Source of the DNA: Fluviicola taffensis DSM 16823 | GTDB taxonomy: Bacteria > Bacteroidota > Bacteroidia > Flavobacteriales_D > Crocinitomicaceae | Direction: 5' to 3' | Assembly: GCF_000194605.1 (NCBI RefSeq) | Contig: NC_015321.1 | Span: 1,178,001 to 1,242,000 of the forward strand | DNA length: 64,000 nt | Shown here: one piece after another, positions 37,931 to 45,971 of the stretch | How the letters are laid out: each line of letters opens with the position of its first letter | Position numbering within the stretch: the stretch's first letter is position 1 | The notes under the pieces: generated by a model | The model's database searches: none | Seen by the model: only the letters and a program-made list of their open reading frames with translations | Told to the model about the DNA's origin: nothing | Program-made: the position numbers and the translations under genes

Positions 37931-38431
37931 TTAAAGAGTGTTAGAAGATACTTTCCTTTTTGCAAAAAGAAAAAAAAGCAAACAGGTAATCAAATTCAAT
38001 ATCAATGGAAAATCATAAAAATAGATTTGATCCAACGGAATATCATTTACAATGGCTTCAGAGATTCTATATCTTTCGAAAAGTGCTATATTCTGTTTAA
38101 TCACCATAAATTTGAGAAAGAACCCGATAAAATAAGTCGCAATAACCAGTATAAACACTCTCCGAAATTTGTTTCTTGGATACTCTGGATTTTTTAATCG
38201 TTTTATAAGCATGAGATTTCCGAATAACAATAAGGGAATAGCCCCAAATGACAGAGCAGTTTTTAATCGAAGCGCAAGTAAACCATTAATCGAATTATTG
38301 GAAAAACCAGTTGATTTTGCTGAACGCATAATCTCTTTCAATAAAACATCATTCAAAAATGGAAATGCAATCCACATAAGAGTAAAAAACAGAATGACAA
38401 GGCCTGAAGTAAGTAAAATTAATTTTTGCAT
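37931..38431 (-). CDS. Four-TM membrane protein, unknown function
   Basis: A 166-residue protein with hydrophobic segments at about 4-26, 52-75, 90-110 and 140-160. No charged active-site motif is seen. It lies 57 bases after the Ntn-hydrolase gene on the same strand and could be co-transcribed. Family not recognised. Confidence 0.6.
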   Translation of the reverse strand: MQKLILLTSGLVILFFTLMWIAFPFLNDVLLKEIMRSAKSTGFSNNSINGLLALRLKTALSFGAIPLLLFGNLMLIKRLKNPEYPRNKFRRVFILVIATYFIGFFLKFMVIKQNIALFERYRISEAIVNDIPLDQIYFYDFPLILNLITCLLFFLFAKRKVSSNTL

Positions 38432-38488
38432 GAAAATGAAATTACTAAAAAATAGTTATTCTGTCCATCACGCTCCTACCAATGGAAA

Positions 38489-39949
38489 TTATTTGACTCT
38501 GAATTTATACTTGAAAATCTTAAAAGCCAACTTTCGGAATAAACTCTTCTTAATAACCACATGATTACAGGGCATTCCAAGGTAGGAAGAAGTTCCGAAT
38601 TGCGGTGACAACACTTCTTTTCCATCCACAATAAATTTGAAAAAGAAGTCATCAGGAACTAAAGCGTATCCACATACCCAACTATCGCCTTCTTTTATCA
38701 TCAAATTCCCCAGTTTATAGTAAGAAAAATCTTCCAACAACACAGATTTGGCATCTTTGAATCCCTCCAATACTATTTTGTAATTGGCATCAGAAGCAAA
38801 TTTTCCGCTCAGTTGATCTTTCAGGTTCATCAGGTCTTCATTTCCTGGGAATTTTTTCAGTCCTTCGTCTATCGACTCTAAGGCTTTCTCTTTTTCACCC
38901 TTGCTGTATAAAACAATCCCATTTACCCGAAAATCTCCTGCTTCCCAAATTATACTTTTTAGATAATATTCAAAGATGGGATAGCTATCAAAATCCGCTT
39001 CCATATTCAGCAAACTGGCAACCAATAAACGCATCTTCTTCGAACGTTTTGTCGAATCCTGAATTGAATTCATGATTTCAATTGCGACTTCATACTTTTT
39101 GTTCTTTGCAGCAGTGTACGCTTTTACCAAAGTTTGGTCTTTGAATAAATCACTGATATAGATAGAAGTTTTTCCCAATTTCAATAATTCCTGAACAGTA
39201 GTTTTATACGCATTGGTATAATCCTGTCCGAAATAAAACCAAATCTCACCGGTTGTCAAATTATGAATATTCGAATAGATGGTGCCACTTCCTGTATCAT
39301 CAAATTGACTTGTCGAGTCACAGATTTGAGTAAACAAATCAAGCGAAGGTTCGCCGCTTTTCAATAAACGTTCAGCAATCGGCATTCTGTAACAATCGTC
39401 TCCATCATGATCGGCATGACATAAATTGTAATTCGTTGAAGCGAGGTAATTATTCGTGGTAATCCACATACTGTCAGCCACAATAATCCCCAGATTACCT
39501 TGTTTATCTGCCAAATGAAGTTGGGAAGATTCCACACTCCACACCTCATACTTTTTATAAAAATCCATTACCTGCTGAACAGTTGTGAAATGCTCCATCA
39601 TGTATTCAAACATTTTATCGTCTCCACCTGGAAAATGTTCTTTCGTTGTTGATTTTTCTTTGCGTTTAGTATAAGGAACCCAATTAAAATCGAAAAACAA
39701 ACCAGCTTCATTGAAGCCGCCCTGCATCGATGCATCGGAATAATTATAGCTCAAATAAACATATCCGAAACAATCTTTTTTGGACGGAACAATGTTGATT
39801 AAATTCTTAAATGTAAAAACATAGTCTTCATTATTTCCGGCCCACACCTGCCCCTTTTTATCTTTTGCACTAAAAATGGTGCAGGCAGATCCGTTCTGAA
39901 TGGTAAGAACAAAGGTGAATAGCAAAAGGGCGATTCTGATTTTTGTCAT
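38489..39949 (-). CDS. Secreted Ntn-type C-N hydrolase with helical-repeat tail
   Basis: A 486-residue protein from the ATG at 39949 (an upstream start at 39982 only adds residues before the signal). The signal peptide ends exactly before Cys23 (QNGSA/CTIFSA), so cleavage would expose the N-terminal Cys nucleophile. Typical linear-amide C-N hydrolase features follow: WAGNNEDY, then QGGFNEAGLFFDFN. Relatives cleave penicillin V, bile-salt amides or acyl-peptides. Residues about 270-400 look like TPR-type helices, and the C-terminus is a beta domain. Substrate unknown; periplasmic or exported. Confidence 0.7.
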   Translation of the reverse strand: MTKIRIALLLFTFVLTIQNGSACTIFSAKDKKGQVWAGNNEDYVFTFKNLINIVPSKKDCFGYVYLSYNYSDASMQGGFNEAGLFFDFNWVPYTKRKEKSTTKEHFPGGDDKMFEYMMEHFTTVQQVMDFYKKYEVWSVESSQLHLADKQGNLGIIVADSMWITTNNYLASTNYNLCHADHDGDDCYRMPIAERLLKSGEPSLDLFTQICDSTSQFDDTGSGTIYSNIHNLTTGEIWFYFGQDYTNAYKTTVQELLKLGKTSIYISDLFKDQTLVKAYTAAKNKKYEVAIEIMNSIQDSTKRSKKMRLLVASLLNMEADFDSYPIFEYYLKSIIWEAGDFRVNGIVLYSKGEKEKALESIDEGLKKFPGNEDLMNLKDQLSGKFASDANYKIVLEGFKDAKSVLLEDFSYYKLGNLMIKEGDSWVCGYALVPDDFFFKFIVDGKEVLSPQFGTSSYLGMPCNHVVIKKSLFRKLAFKIFKYKFRVK

Positions 39950-40147
39950 GGTAGTAAAGTTGATGCAGTTGGGGTTTATCAAAGAAACACAATCATTCGA
40001 AAACGAACAAATTTAATTTCTGTTTTTTTAATCATTAATGAAGATGAAAACCCCGATTTCCAAAAATCACAGAGGTTCGTAATTCTGTCCCTTACCCCAT
40101 CCCCACTGCAATTTTTCTACTTCTACTCTTCAACCACCAAACTATTG

Positions 40148-40165
40148 CCCACAAAAAAAGGAGCT
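40148..40165. repeat. Partial att-core scar (copy R0)
   Basis: The first 18 bases of the tRNA-Gln att core (CCCACAAAAAAAGGAGCT) occur here, preceded from about 40085 by a diverged left arm (a GTCCC block, then CACCAAAC). The match stops inside a pseudogene that itself begins with GGAGCT. Confidence 0.5.
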
Positions 40166-40294
40166 AAAATCAATCAAATAGAATCTCGATCAGATTTACT
40201 AACGTTGAATATAAAAGATTTATCAGCAGTTCTGTATTGGTTGAGTTACCATTCAGATACTCTCAAACGAATTGTAAGGTTTGTAAAGGAATAA
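40160..40294 (+). pseudogene. Remnant of a T9SS type A sorting domain
   Basis: An open frame of 44 residues with no start codon, in which DLSAVLYWLSYHSDTLKR and a final FVKE align residue for residue with the tail of the sugar dehydrogenase encoded at 36133-37695 (ELKAGLYWLSYQSETLKR...FVKE). The rest of the gene is missing. It appears to be the last 130 bases of a lost paralogue, cut at a GGAGCT that is shared with the att-core sequence. Confidence 0.75.
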
Positions 40295-40327
40295 TCATCA
40301 TAAAACATGGGGTCAACACCCTTTTGT

Positions 40328-40717
40328 TTACTTGCTTTTGATTGCAGTAACTTCAATTTCTATTTTCAAGGCATCATTCACCAAAGGAGCGCAGTAACAG
40401 GTGCATGCGGGTAAAACATCCTGAAAATAAGTTCGCATAACTGCTGCGCACAAAGGAATATCCGCTGGATTCGGAATGATGTATGTAACACGCACAACAT
40501 CCTGCAAGCTAGCTCCAGCTTCTTTCAATGCGTAGATTATATTTTGAAAAGTTTGTTCAGTTTGTGTTACTACATCCTCAGGCAAACTATCTGCAGCATA
40601 ATCGTAACCCGTACAACCAGAAACAAAAACCATGTTTTCCACAACAACCGCTCTTGAAAAAGCCATTTCGCGTTCAAATCTAGACGAAGTACTGATTAAT
40701 TTTTTCTGTGTTTGCAT
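40328..40717 (-). CDS. ridA: RidA/YjgF-family protein
   Basis: A 129-residue protein of the RidA family, which hydrolyses reactive enamine/imine intermediates from amino-acid metabolism. Visible motifs are SGCTGYD, QTFQNIIYALKEAGASLQDVVRVTYI and the terminal IEIEVTAI. The substrate-binding Arg commonly found near position 105 of RidA is not evident (the region reads LPACTCYCAP), so this may be a Rid subfamily member without that activity. Normal length, single gene. Confidence 0.85.
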   Translation of the reverse strand: MQTQKKLISTSSRFEREMAFSRAVVVENMVFVSGCTGYDYAADSLPEDVVTQTEQTFQNIIYALKEAGASLQDVVRVTYIIPNPADIPLCAAVMRTYFQDVLPACTCYCAPLVNDALKIEIEVTAIKSK

Positions 40718-40721
40718 GTTT

Positions 40722-40729
40722 CAAAGATA
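40722..40729 (-). promoter_or_regulatory. -7 box (TATCTTTG) for ridA, leaderless-type spacing
   Basis: Minus-strand TATCTTTG ends four bases before the ATG. Confidence 0.6.
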
Positions 40730-41107
40730 CAACTTGTTTTACTTGATTTATTTCTCTACACCCATGAAATATATTGCAATCCAGTTTTATTACAGGCAGA
40801 TCCAATAAATTCTAGCTGATGAAACAGAATAAAACTTTGCGCTCTTCTACCTTCGTGTCACGTCTTTCAGACTACACTCCGTCTTCACCAGCCAAAGCTG
40901 GCTCTTCTTTGCGTTTAAATATGTGAGCCATGTTGTTGAGAACAAAAAAAACGCCTTCAGATCTCAGTTTCGTGGTGCAAAGAATGTTGGATTCTTTTTA
41001 TTCCGATTAACGCAAATTTATGCTTAGTCCCCAGAATTTGGTCTTGATCCAAATTCCGTCCCTAGTCAATTTGTCAGAATGTCGGAACTGTCGCCAGAAA
41101 ACCAATG
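40730..41107. other. Non-coding region left of the tRNA-Gln hot spot
   Basis: No credible ORF. It contains a short CCAGC/GCTGG hairpin near 40890 and, from 41051, a left-arm sequence (AAATTCCGTCCCTAGTCA) that recurs at 45838 and, more diverged, at 48298. Confidence 0.5.
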
Positions 41108-41185
41108 CCCACAAAAAAAGGAGCTTATTTCTAAACTCCTTTTTTCTCCCTTTTCTGTTGGCCCACTAGGGCTCGAACCTAGACT
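41108..41185. repeat. Att core copy R1 (78 bp), left end of element A
   Basis: A 78-bp sequence repeated without change at 45894-45971 and 48356-48433. It contains the terminator and the 3' 28 bases of tRNA-Gln. Here and at R3 the identity extends through the entire tRNA to 125 bp (41108-41232 and 48356-48480). Confidence 0.92.
41113..41145 (-). terminator. Terminator of tRNA-Gln copy R1
   Basis: On the minus strand AAAAGGAG pairs with CTCCTTTT around a 12-base loop, then a U-run. Identical copies lie at 45899-45931 and 48361-48393. Confidence 0.7.
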
Positions 41186-41230
41186 CTTCGGTACCAAAAA
41201 CCGACGTGTTGCCAGTTACACCATGGGCCA
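41158..41230 (-). tRNA. tRNA-Gln (TTG), element-side copy without clear promoter
   Basis: A complete 73-base cloverleaf: acceptor TGGCCCA/TGGGCCA, anticodon stem TCGGT/ACCGA with loop TTTTGGT (anticodon TTG), T-arm AGGTTCGAGCCCT. It is identical to 48406-48478. Unlike that copy, no TAnnTTTG box is found in the 50 bases upstream, so it may be silent. Confidence 0.88.
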
Positions 41231-41347
41231 ATCTCCGCCACTTTCTATAATCATCTATGGCAATGGTTCATTTCGGCAAAAGTGTACCAATAATTGTCCC
41301 CATTCGTCCCCACTTCAAACCCAACAAAATCAACAAAATCAAGTATC

Positions 41348-42571
41348 ATGAAAGTAACTATCAGACAAAAGTCGGGTATGCAGTATCTGTATGCTGACAT
41401 CACAGTTTCGTCCTTACGTGTGAAAGGCACATTAGGCATTTCTATCAAAGAAGGGAAGTTCAACCCGAAAACACAAACCGTACACGGAGTTGGTGAAATC
41501 GAAACCAACATTCTTATCAACTCTTTCAAGTCCGAAATACTATCACTCATTCGGGTACTCCAACAGAAGGGCGAATTATCCAACGCTAATTTGTCAAATG
41601 GAATCAATGATATTAGATTGAAGTTGACCGATCCTGATTTTTCTATCGACAACGACCAGAGACTAGTTTTCTACGCTAAAAGGTTCATTGAAAATTCGCT
41701 AGGAGTTAGAAAACCAGCCACACTAAAACAGTTGCGCAATACACTAACTAAGCTAGAAGCATACGAGCGAACAAAGAAAGTGAAACTGACATTCGACAAA
41801 ATCGACCTAACATTCTACAACAATTTGGTAGCGCATTGCATAACCGATTTAAACCTTTCTACCAATTCAATAGGAAACATTATCAAGAACCTAAAGACGT
41901 TTCTACATTCTGCATTTGAAGAAGGAATACACCAAAACCTCATCTACCGTAGTCGCTACTTTAAAAAGCCGTCGGAAGAATCAGAAGCCATCTATCTGAA
42001 CGAAGAAGAGTTGTTCTTAATCAAAACTACCATCATGCCAAACCAACACCTTGACAATGTAAGAGATTTATTTCTTTTGGCTTGCTACACTGGTGTTCGT
42101 TCCCAAGATTACGATAAGTTGAACAAGAATAGTCTCATCAATGGTGGTACAATGCTAAAAGTACGCACAGAGAAGACAGATGAGGAAGTAATCATTCCGC
42201 TACATACTATTGCCAAATCAATACTCGACAAGTACAACGGAACACCTCGATTGATTTCCAACCAAAAATTCAATCAGTACATTAAAGAAGTTTGTCGTAT
42301 TGTCGGTTTGACGGATTCAGTAACTTTAACGAGAACATGCGGAGGAAAGAAAATCAAAACCACTAGCGAGAAATGTGATGTTGTTTCATCCCATACCGCT
42401 AGAAGGAGTTTCGCTACCAATGCATACAAAGCAGGCGTTCCAACGTTAGCGATTATGGCGATAACAGGACACCGTACAGAGAAAGTGTTCTTGAAATACA
42501 TCAAAGTTACTAAGGAAGAACATGCGAGTTTGGCAAGTCAACATGAGTTCTTTAAGGGTCGGGTGGCTTAA
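41348..42571 (+). CDS. Tyrosine recombinase (integrase) of element A
   Basis: A 407-residue site-specific recombinase. Residues about 1-95 are an arm-binding region, 100-200 a SAM-like core-binding domain, and 215-400 the catalytic domain. The active-site residues are R251 (YTGVRSQD), H349 and R352 (SHTARRSF), H375 (ITGHR) and Y384 (FLKYIKV). The ATG at 41348 is preferred; a start at 41294 would run into the att arm. Position next to the tRNA is typical. It probably acts on the 78-bp core. Confidence 0.92.
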   Translation: MKVTIRQKSGMQYLYADITVSSLRVKGTLGISIKEGKFNPKTQTVHGVGEIETNILINSFKSEILSLIRVLQQKGELSNANLSNGINDIRLKLTDPDFSIDNDQRLVFYAKRFIENSLGVRKPATLKQLRNTLTKLEAYERTKKVKLTFDKIDLTFYNNLVAHCITDLNLSTNSIGNIIKNLKTFLHSAFEEGIHQNLIYRSRYFKKPSEESEAIYLNEEELFLIKTTIMPNQHLDNVRDLFLLACYTGVRSQDYDKLNKNSLINGGTMLKVRTEKTDEEVIIPLHTIAKSILDKYNGTPRLISNQKFNQYIKEVCRIVGLTDSVTLTRTCGGKKIKTTSEKCDVVSSHTARRSFATNAYKAGVPTLAIMAITGHRTEKVFLKYIKVTKEEHASLASQHEFFKGRVA

Positions 42572-42921
42572 GATTCTTTCTTTGCTTCTTCGAGTTTTTT
42601 GAACTCTTCTGCTTTCAACTTTTCCTCTTTCTCATACTCCCTTTTCAATACAATCTCATATTCAACGGCTGACATCGAACATTCAATGAAAGATTTGTAT
42701 TCTGGTTGGTTTAGAAATAATTTTCTTGCCAGTTCACCAGCTTTCCCTCCCTTAAATTCTTTGGAATGAGCATTAGGAATTCTCATATGAATAATTTTCT
42801 TCTCCCCTATACAAAGCCAGCCAGTAATATGCTTCGATTTACTCCCAGATTTAATTTTTAGAGGAGCTTTTTTAAGCACAGACTTATTGACTTCTGATTC
42901 CTTAAAAACTTGAAAAGCCAT
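42568..42921 (-). CDS. Hypothetical 117-residue protein of element A
   Basis: A basic protein with a compact N-terminal domain (residues 10-85, containing GWLCIGEKKIIHMRIPN and GKAGELARKLF) and a charged coiled-coil tail (EKEEKLKAEEFKKLEEAKKE). No signal peptide. Its stop overlaps the integrase stop convergently, and it lies two bases after the 244-residue gene upstream, so the two are one operon. Family not recognised; possibly nucleic-acid binding because of its charge (weak inference). Confidence 0.6.
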   Translation of the reverse strand: MAFQVFKESEVNKSVLKKAPLKIKSGSKSKHITGWLCIGEKKIIHMRIPNAHSKEFKGGKAGELARKLFLNQPEYKSFIECSMSAVEYEIVLKREYEKEEKLKAEEFKKLEEAKKES

Positions 42922-42923
42922 AA

Positions 42924-43658
42924 TTAATTTTCAATTATGAAAGTGGTTAATATCTCCTTTTGAATTTTTAATTCTGAGCTCAAAAGCGAATTCTTTGTAT
43001 TGCGCAAATCATCATAAATATCTTTAATATACTCACGGACACTTGCGGTCACCTCCGTCACACTATTTTCGTAAACGACAATATCTAGCTCTTCTAGTTC
43101 ACCTCTAATTTCTCCATCGTCTGTAGCCAAATCAATTTTAAAATTGATATCAAGCGTCAATGTCTCATCATCTAAGTCAGAAATCAAAATATAGCCTCGT
43201 TCCAAAGCGCCTATAGGCGAATGAGAAGAAATAAAAGTGGCTGAATCCTTATAAATGTTTGTATTGACTATAACCAAATTTTCAATAAGTGAAATGATTT
43301 CCTTAATAATCGGGTATTTGTATTTTTCATTTAACTTCTTTAAAGCGTTTTCTCTAAACTGGAGAGTACTAACCGCTTGTTGAGAAAGTTGTTCTGTATT
43401 TTCTAATTCGAGATATGGAATTCTACCCAAGATCTGATGATATTTTTTGGAAGCATCCAAAAACCCTTCATGAAACGCTTTAAAACCTTCCAAATTTTTC
43501 TGTAAGACCTGAGCATTTCTTTCCAACTTACGGCGCTCAATTCGTGCTCCGTACACCGTTTTTATTACATCCTTAACTTGCTTAGGTGCGTCAAATCCTT
43601 TCACATACGAATTCATCGCAGAGTTAGAAGTTACCGATGGAGTTACCATTTGCATCAT
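42924..43658 (-). CDS. Hypothetical 244-residue helical protein of element A
   Basis: A soluble protein: helical from 25 to 130, with a coiled-coil-like stretch (RIERRKLERNAQVLQKNLEGF), then a beta-containing region (GYILISDLDDETLTLDINFKID) and a final long helix. No catalytic motif recognised. First gene of a two-gene unit with the 117-residue protein, downstream of the XRE regulator on the same strand. It is a candidate for the cargo or immunity function of the element, but this is only position-based. Confidence 0.6.
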   Translation of the reverse strand: MMQMVTPSVTSNSAMNSYVKGFDAPKQVKDVIKTVYGARIERRKLERNAQVLQKNLEGFKAFHEGFLDASKKYHQILGRIPYLELENTEQLSQQAVSTLQFRENALKKLNEKYKYPIIKEIISLIENLVIVNTNIYKDSATFISSHSPIGALERGYILISDLDDETLTLDINFKIDLATDDGEIRGELEELDIVVYENSVTEVTASVREYIKDIYDDLRNTKNSLLSSELKIQKEILTTFIIEN

Positions 43659-43736
43659 ACAAACAAAATTAGCATTACTAATAAGACTAGCAACGTTTTT
43701 TTACAGAAATTTAAGAGTTAAACTGGATAAAATACA

Positions 43737-43946
43737 TTAACGAAATGATTCCAAGTTTATTTCAAAATAATCAGCCAACTTACAAAGCGTGGTAAACGAA
43801 ATATCACGCTTTCCTTGTTCAATTCTACCAAAATGTATTCCTGTATCCGCAAATGCATCATTTTGTGTCAATCCCTTAGATATACGAAGTTCTCTAACAC
43901 GTTCAGCGAGACGTAACAATTTTTCATCATCTAATGCAGAATTCAT
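43737..43946 (-). CDS. XRE-family helix-turn-helix regulator
   Basis: A 69-residue protein from the ATG at 43946 (a GTG at 43973 is in frame). It is one HTH_3 domain: LAERVRELRISKGLTQNDAF, then TGIHFGRIEQGKRDISFTTLCKLADYF. It lies between the unknown pair and the divergent lipoprotein gene and probably represses its own region by binding the palindromes at 43945-43996. Confidence 0.85.
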   Translation of the reverse strand: MNSALDDEKLLRLAERVRELRISKGLTQNDAFADTGIHFGRIEQGKRDISFTTLCKLADYFEINLESFR

Positions 43947-43996
43947 GACCGAAAAGTCATTTTTTATAAGCACCTACACAATGACCGTTCGGTTAT
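43945..43996. promoter_or_regulatory. Two candidate XRE operators in the divergent promoter region
   Basis: ATGACCGAAAAGTCAT (43945-43960; ATGAC/GTCAT inverted repeat over the regulator start) and ATGACCGTTCGGTTAT (43981-43996; ACCG/CGGT). Both begin with ATGACCG. The second covers the expected -33 region of the lipoprotein promoter. Confidence 0.4.
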
Positions 43997-44002
43997 AATT
44001 AA

Positions 44003-44010
44003 TAAATTTG
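44003..44010 (+). promoter_or_regulatory. -7 box (TAAATTTG) for the DUF4190 lipoprotein
   Basis: TAAATTTG lies 21 bases before the ATG at 44032. Confidence 0.45.
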
Positions 44011-44031
44011 CAACTCACAAAACCAAAACAA

Positions 44032-44802
44032 ATGAAAACATCAACTTTTATATCCTTTTGCTTATTGATTATTGCACTAACCACAGGTTGCACAATCGAA
44101 AAACGTCTTTTTAGTAAAGGATACCACATTGAATGGAAACGTGGAGTAAAATCCGAAGTTAATGAACGAACCATAGATACAATTGAGTATCATGCGACTA
44201 TTCGCAAATCAGAAATCACAATCACTGAATCCACTTCTTCTACCGAATTTAAGTCAATAGATAGAATTGACAACTCCAATATGGGAGAAGAGGAAAATCA
44301 AAATTCAGAAATATCCAAGACAGCAGATACCAGATCAAACAACTTACTCCGGCAAGTCTCTATTCCAACAACAATTGAGCGACTATCTCCAAAACCTTCG
44401 ATTGGATTGAGTATAGATGATTCACAACCACAAGAAACTAAAAAAAGAAAGGGTATGGCGATAAGTAGTTTGATACTCGGTTTGTTGGGTATTTCAATTA
44501 TCGCAATCACTTTAGGAATGATTCAATCACATCGCATCCGTAAACACCCTGATTTATACGCAGGAAGAGGAATGGCAATTTCAGGTGTTTTAATAGGCTT
44601 TGGTTGGCTTGTCTTTTGTTGTTTCTTCTTCTTACCGTTTGGACTTGGATTAACAATCTTAGCTCTTATAAGCTTACTGTTTTTCATTTATGGTTTAGTA
44701 CTAACAATAAAAAATGGAGATTCCGAGCCATTGGGTATCATCGGTTTAATATTGGGATGGTTAGGTGTTATCGCAGCTACGCTTTTTGCATTTGATCTCT
44801 AA
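44032..44802 (+). CDS. Lipoprotein with DUF4190 membrane domain
   Basis: A 256-residue protein from the ATG at 44032. The signal ends at LTTGC (Cys20), the middle (25-145) is a charged, Ser/Thr-rich linker, and the last 110 residues hold about four hydrophobic segments with the DUF4190 pattern (KGMAISSLILGLLGI ... GRGMAISGVLIGF ... EPLGIIGLILGWLGV). A lipid-anchored N-terminus and a membrane-embedded C-terminus would tie it to the envelope. Role on the element unknown. Confidence 0.7.
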   Translation: MKTSTFISFCLLIIALTTGCTIEKRLFSKGYHIEWKRGVKSEVNERTIDTIEYHATIRKSEITITESTSSTEFKSIDRIDNSNMGEEENQNSEISKTADTRSNNLLRQVSIPTTIERLSPKPSIGLSIDDSQPQETKKRKGMAISSLILGLLGISIIAITLGMIQSHRIRKHPDLYAGRGMAISGVLIGFGWLVFCCFFFLPFGLGLTILALISLLFFIYGLVLTIKNGDSEPLGIIGLILGWLGVIAATLFAFDL

Positions 44803-44831
44803 ATTGATTTAAAAATTCTAAACGCTACGAT

Positions 44832-44912
44832 ATGGATTTCTATCCTGTGGATTCGGAGGGAAGAAAAGCGTATCGTTTACGAATAGAAAATGGCAAGTTA
44901 ATCAGCGACTAG
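44832..44912 (+). CDS. Possible 26-residue peptide or gene fragment
   Basis: Short frame starting MDFYPVDSEGRKAYRLRIEN and ending in ISD. The composition looks like coding sequence, so it may be the tail of a truncated gene; no family recognised. Confidence 0.25.
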   Translation: MDFYPVDSEGRKAYRLRIENGKLISD

Positions 44913-44929
44913 ACAATATTCGGAAAGAA

Positions 44930-45796
44930 TTAAGAATTGATCTTCAAGGTTTCCAAATTCTTCATTACAATTTTATATACTCTTTCATCTTCCTCTAATG
45001 TGGTTACTGATATGCCATCACTTCTCCAATTCAAATAAAGCATTTGAATATTCATATTCTTGGAAAATTGAGTTAATTGTTGTTCTGCAAACTTTGACAA
45101 ATTTCTTCTTGGCACAATAATTCCATTGATTGCATTTGAGATATCCAGATATTCATATTGCTCCTCACTGAAGGAGTATAAGCGAAATTCACACTCTCCA
45201 GAATAATCAATATGCTTTTTGGATAAATCCCGTACCATCTTTTCAAAAGCCAATTCACTATACTGCTGATAACCTAATTCATCCAGCTCATTAAGTCTAA
45301 TAGAAGCATCCTTATACAACCTTCGGTAAGGCAAATATTCAATCTCTTGACTTAAATCTTTATGTATTTCTAATAGTTTAGACTTTGAAAATGAAAGACA
45401 CACTCCATTATACCGATCTCCATACTGATCCCACATTCTAGGTTTAAGAAAACCATAATATTCCTCATCAAAATTAGTTTGTCCTTGATTTTTTACCGAT
45501 TCATTCTGGCAAAAACACAATTGCTTGGCTTGTTCAAACTTTCTCTTTAATTCCAAAGAAACAGTATCTGCATCAACTGCTGTTCTAATCTCAATTTCCT
45601 GCATTTGCTCAATATCCCTATATGCTCCACCCTTCCCTCCTATTGACTTCAAAAATTCAATCGGATCATTTGAATGAACTCTTGGCGAAAATCGAAGTTG
45701 CTTTTCAAAAAGAATATGTTCTATTGCTGTATTTAAAGCCGTATAATGATAAATAGTGTCTTGATCTTTGAATACATCAGGAATATTGCTGTTCAT
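44930..45796 (-). CDS. DUF2971 family protein
   Basis: A 288-residue soluble protein from the ATG at 45796 (a longer frame to 45898 would be read from the att arm and is not preferred). DUF2971 features in order: IYHYTALNTAIEHILFEKQLRFS, NDPIEF, LCFCQNE, MWDQYGDRYNGVCLSFSK, ECEFRLYS and INGIIVP. The biochemical role of the family is unknown, and it is often found on mobile elements. It sits at the right end of element A as probable cargo. Confidence 0.78.
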   Translation of the reverse strand: MNSNIPDVFKDQDTIYHYTALNTAIEHILFEKQLRFSPRVHSNDPIEFLKSIGGKGGAYRDIEQMQEIEIRTAVDADTVSLELKRKFEQAKQLCFCQNESVKNQGQTNFDEEYYGFLKPRMWDQYGDRYNGVCLSFSKSKLLEIHKDLSQEIEYLPYRRLYKDASIRLNELDELGYQQYSELAFEKMVRDLSKKHIDYSGECEFRLYSFSEEQYEYLDISNAINGIIVPRRNLSKFAEQQLTQFSKNMNIQMLYLNWRSDGISVTTLEEDERVYKIVMKNLETLKINS

Positions 45797-45893
45797 TTTG
45801 TAAAAATTTAGATGGTTCAATATAGTAATTCTGTACCAAATTCCGTCCCTAGTCATTTTGTCGAAATTTCGAACTTCCACCACCAAACTTACA

Positions 45894-45971
45894 CCCACAA
45901 AAAAAGGAGCTTATTTCTAAACTCCTTTTTTCTCCCTTTTCTGTTGGCCCACTAGGGCTCGAACCTAGACT
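45894..45971. repeat. Att core copy R2 (78 bp), junction of elements A and B
   Basis: Identical over 78 bp to R1 and R3; the tRNA sequence breaks off to its right. The flanking arm right of the degenerate tRNA (46021-46100) matches the arm right of R1 at 73 of 80 positions. Confidence 0.92.

Larger units (their letters stand above)
41108..45971. mobile_element. Element A: integrative element at tRNA-Gln with tyrosine recombinase
   Basis: About 4.8 kb between att cores R1 and R2. The integrase starts 118 bases from the tRNA and reads inward. It is followed by two unknown minus-strand genes, an XRE regulator, a divergent DUF4190 lipoprotein and a DUF2971 protein. The 80 bases to the right of R1 (41228-41307) recur right of R2 (46021-46100) with seven differences, so both cores carry the same kind of element arm. 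No capsid, replication or conjugation genes are present. Confidence 0.8.

Noticed and set aside
41079-41351. ORF covering the left tRNA-Gln
   Set aside because: It reads through a tRNA gene and att arm; composition is not protein-like.
45797-45898. N-terminal extension of the DUF2971 protein
   Set aside because: It is translated from the repeated att arm and the conserved domain starts after the ATG at 45796.
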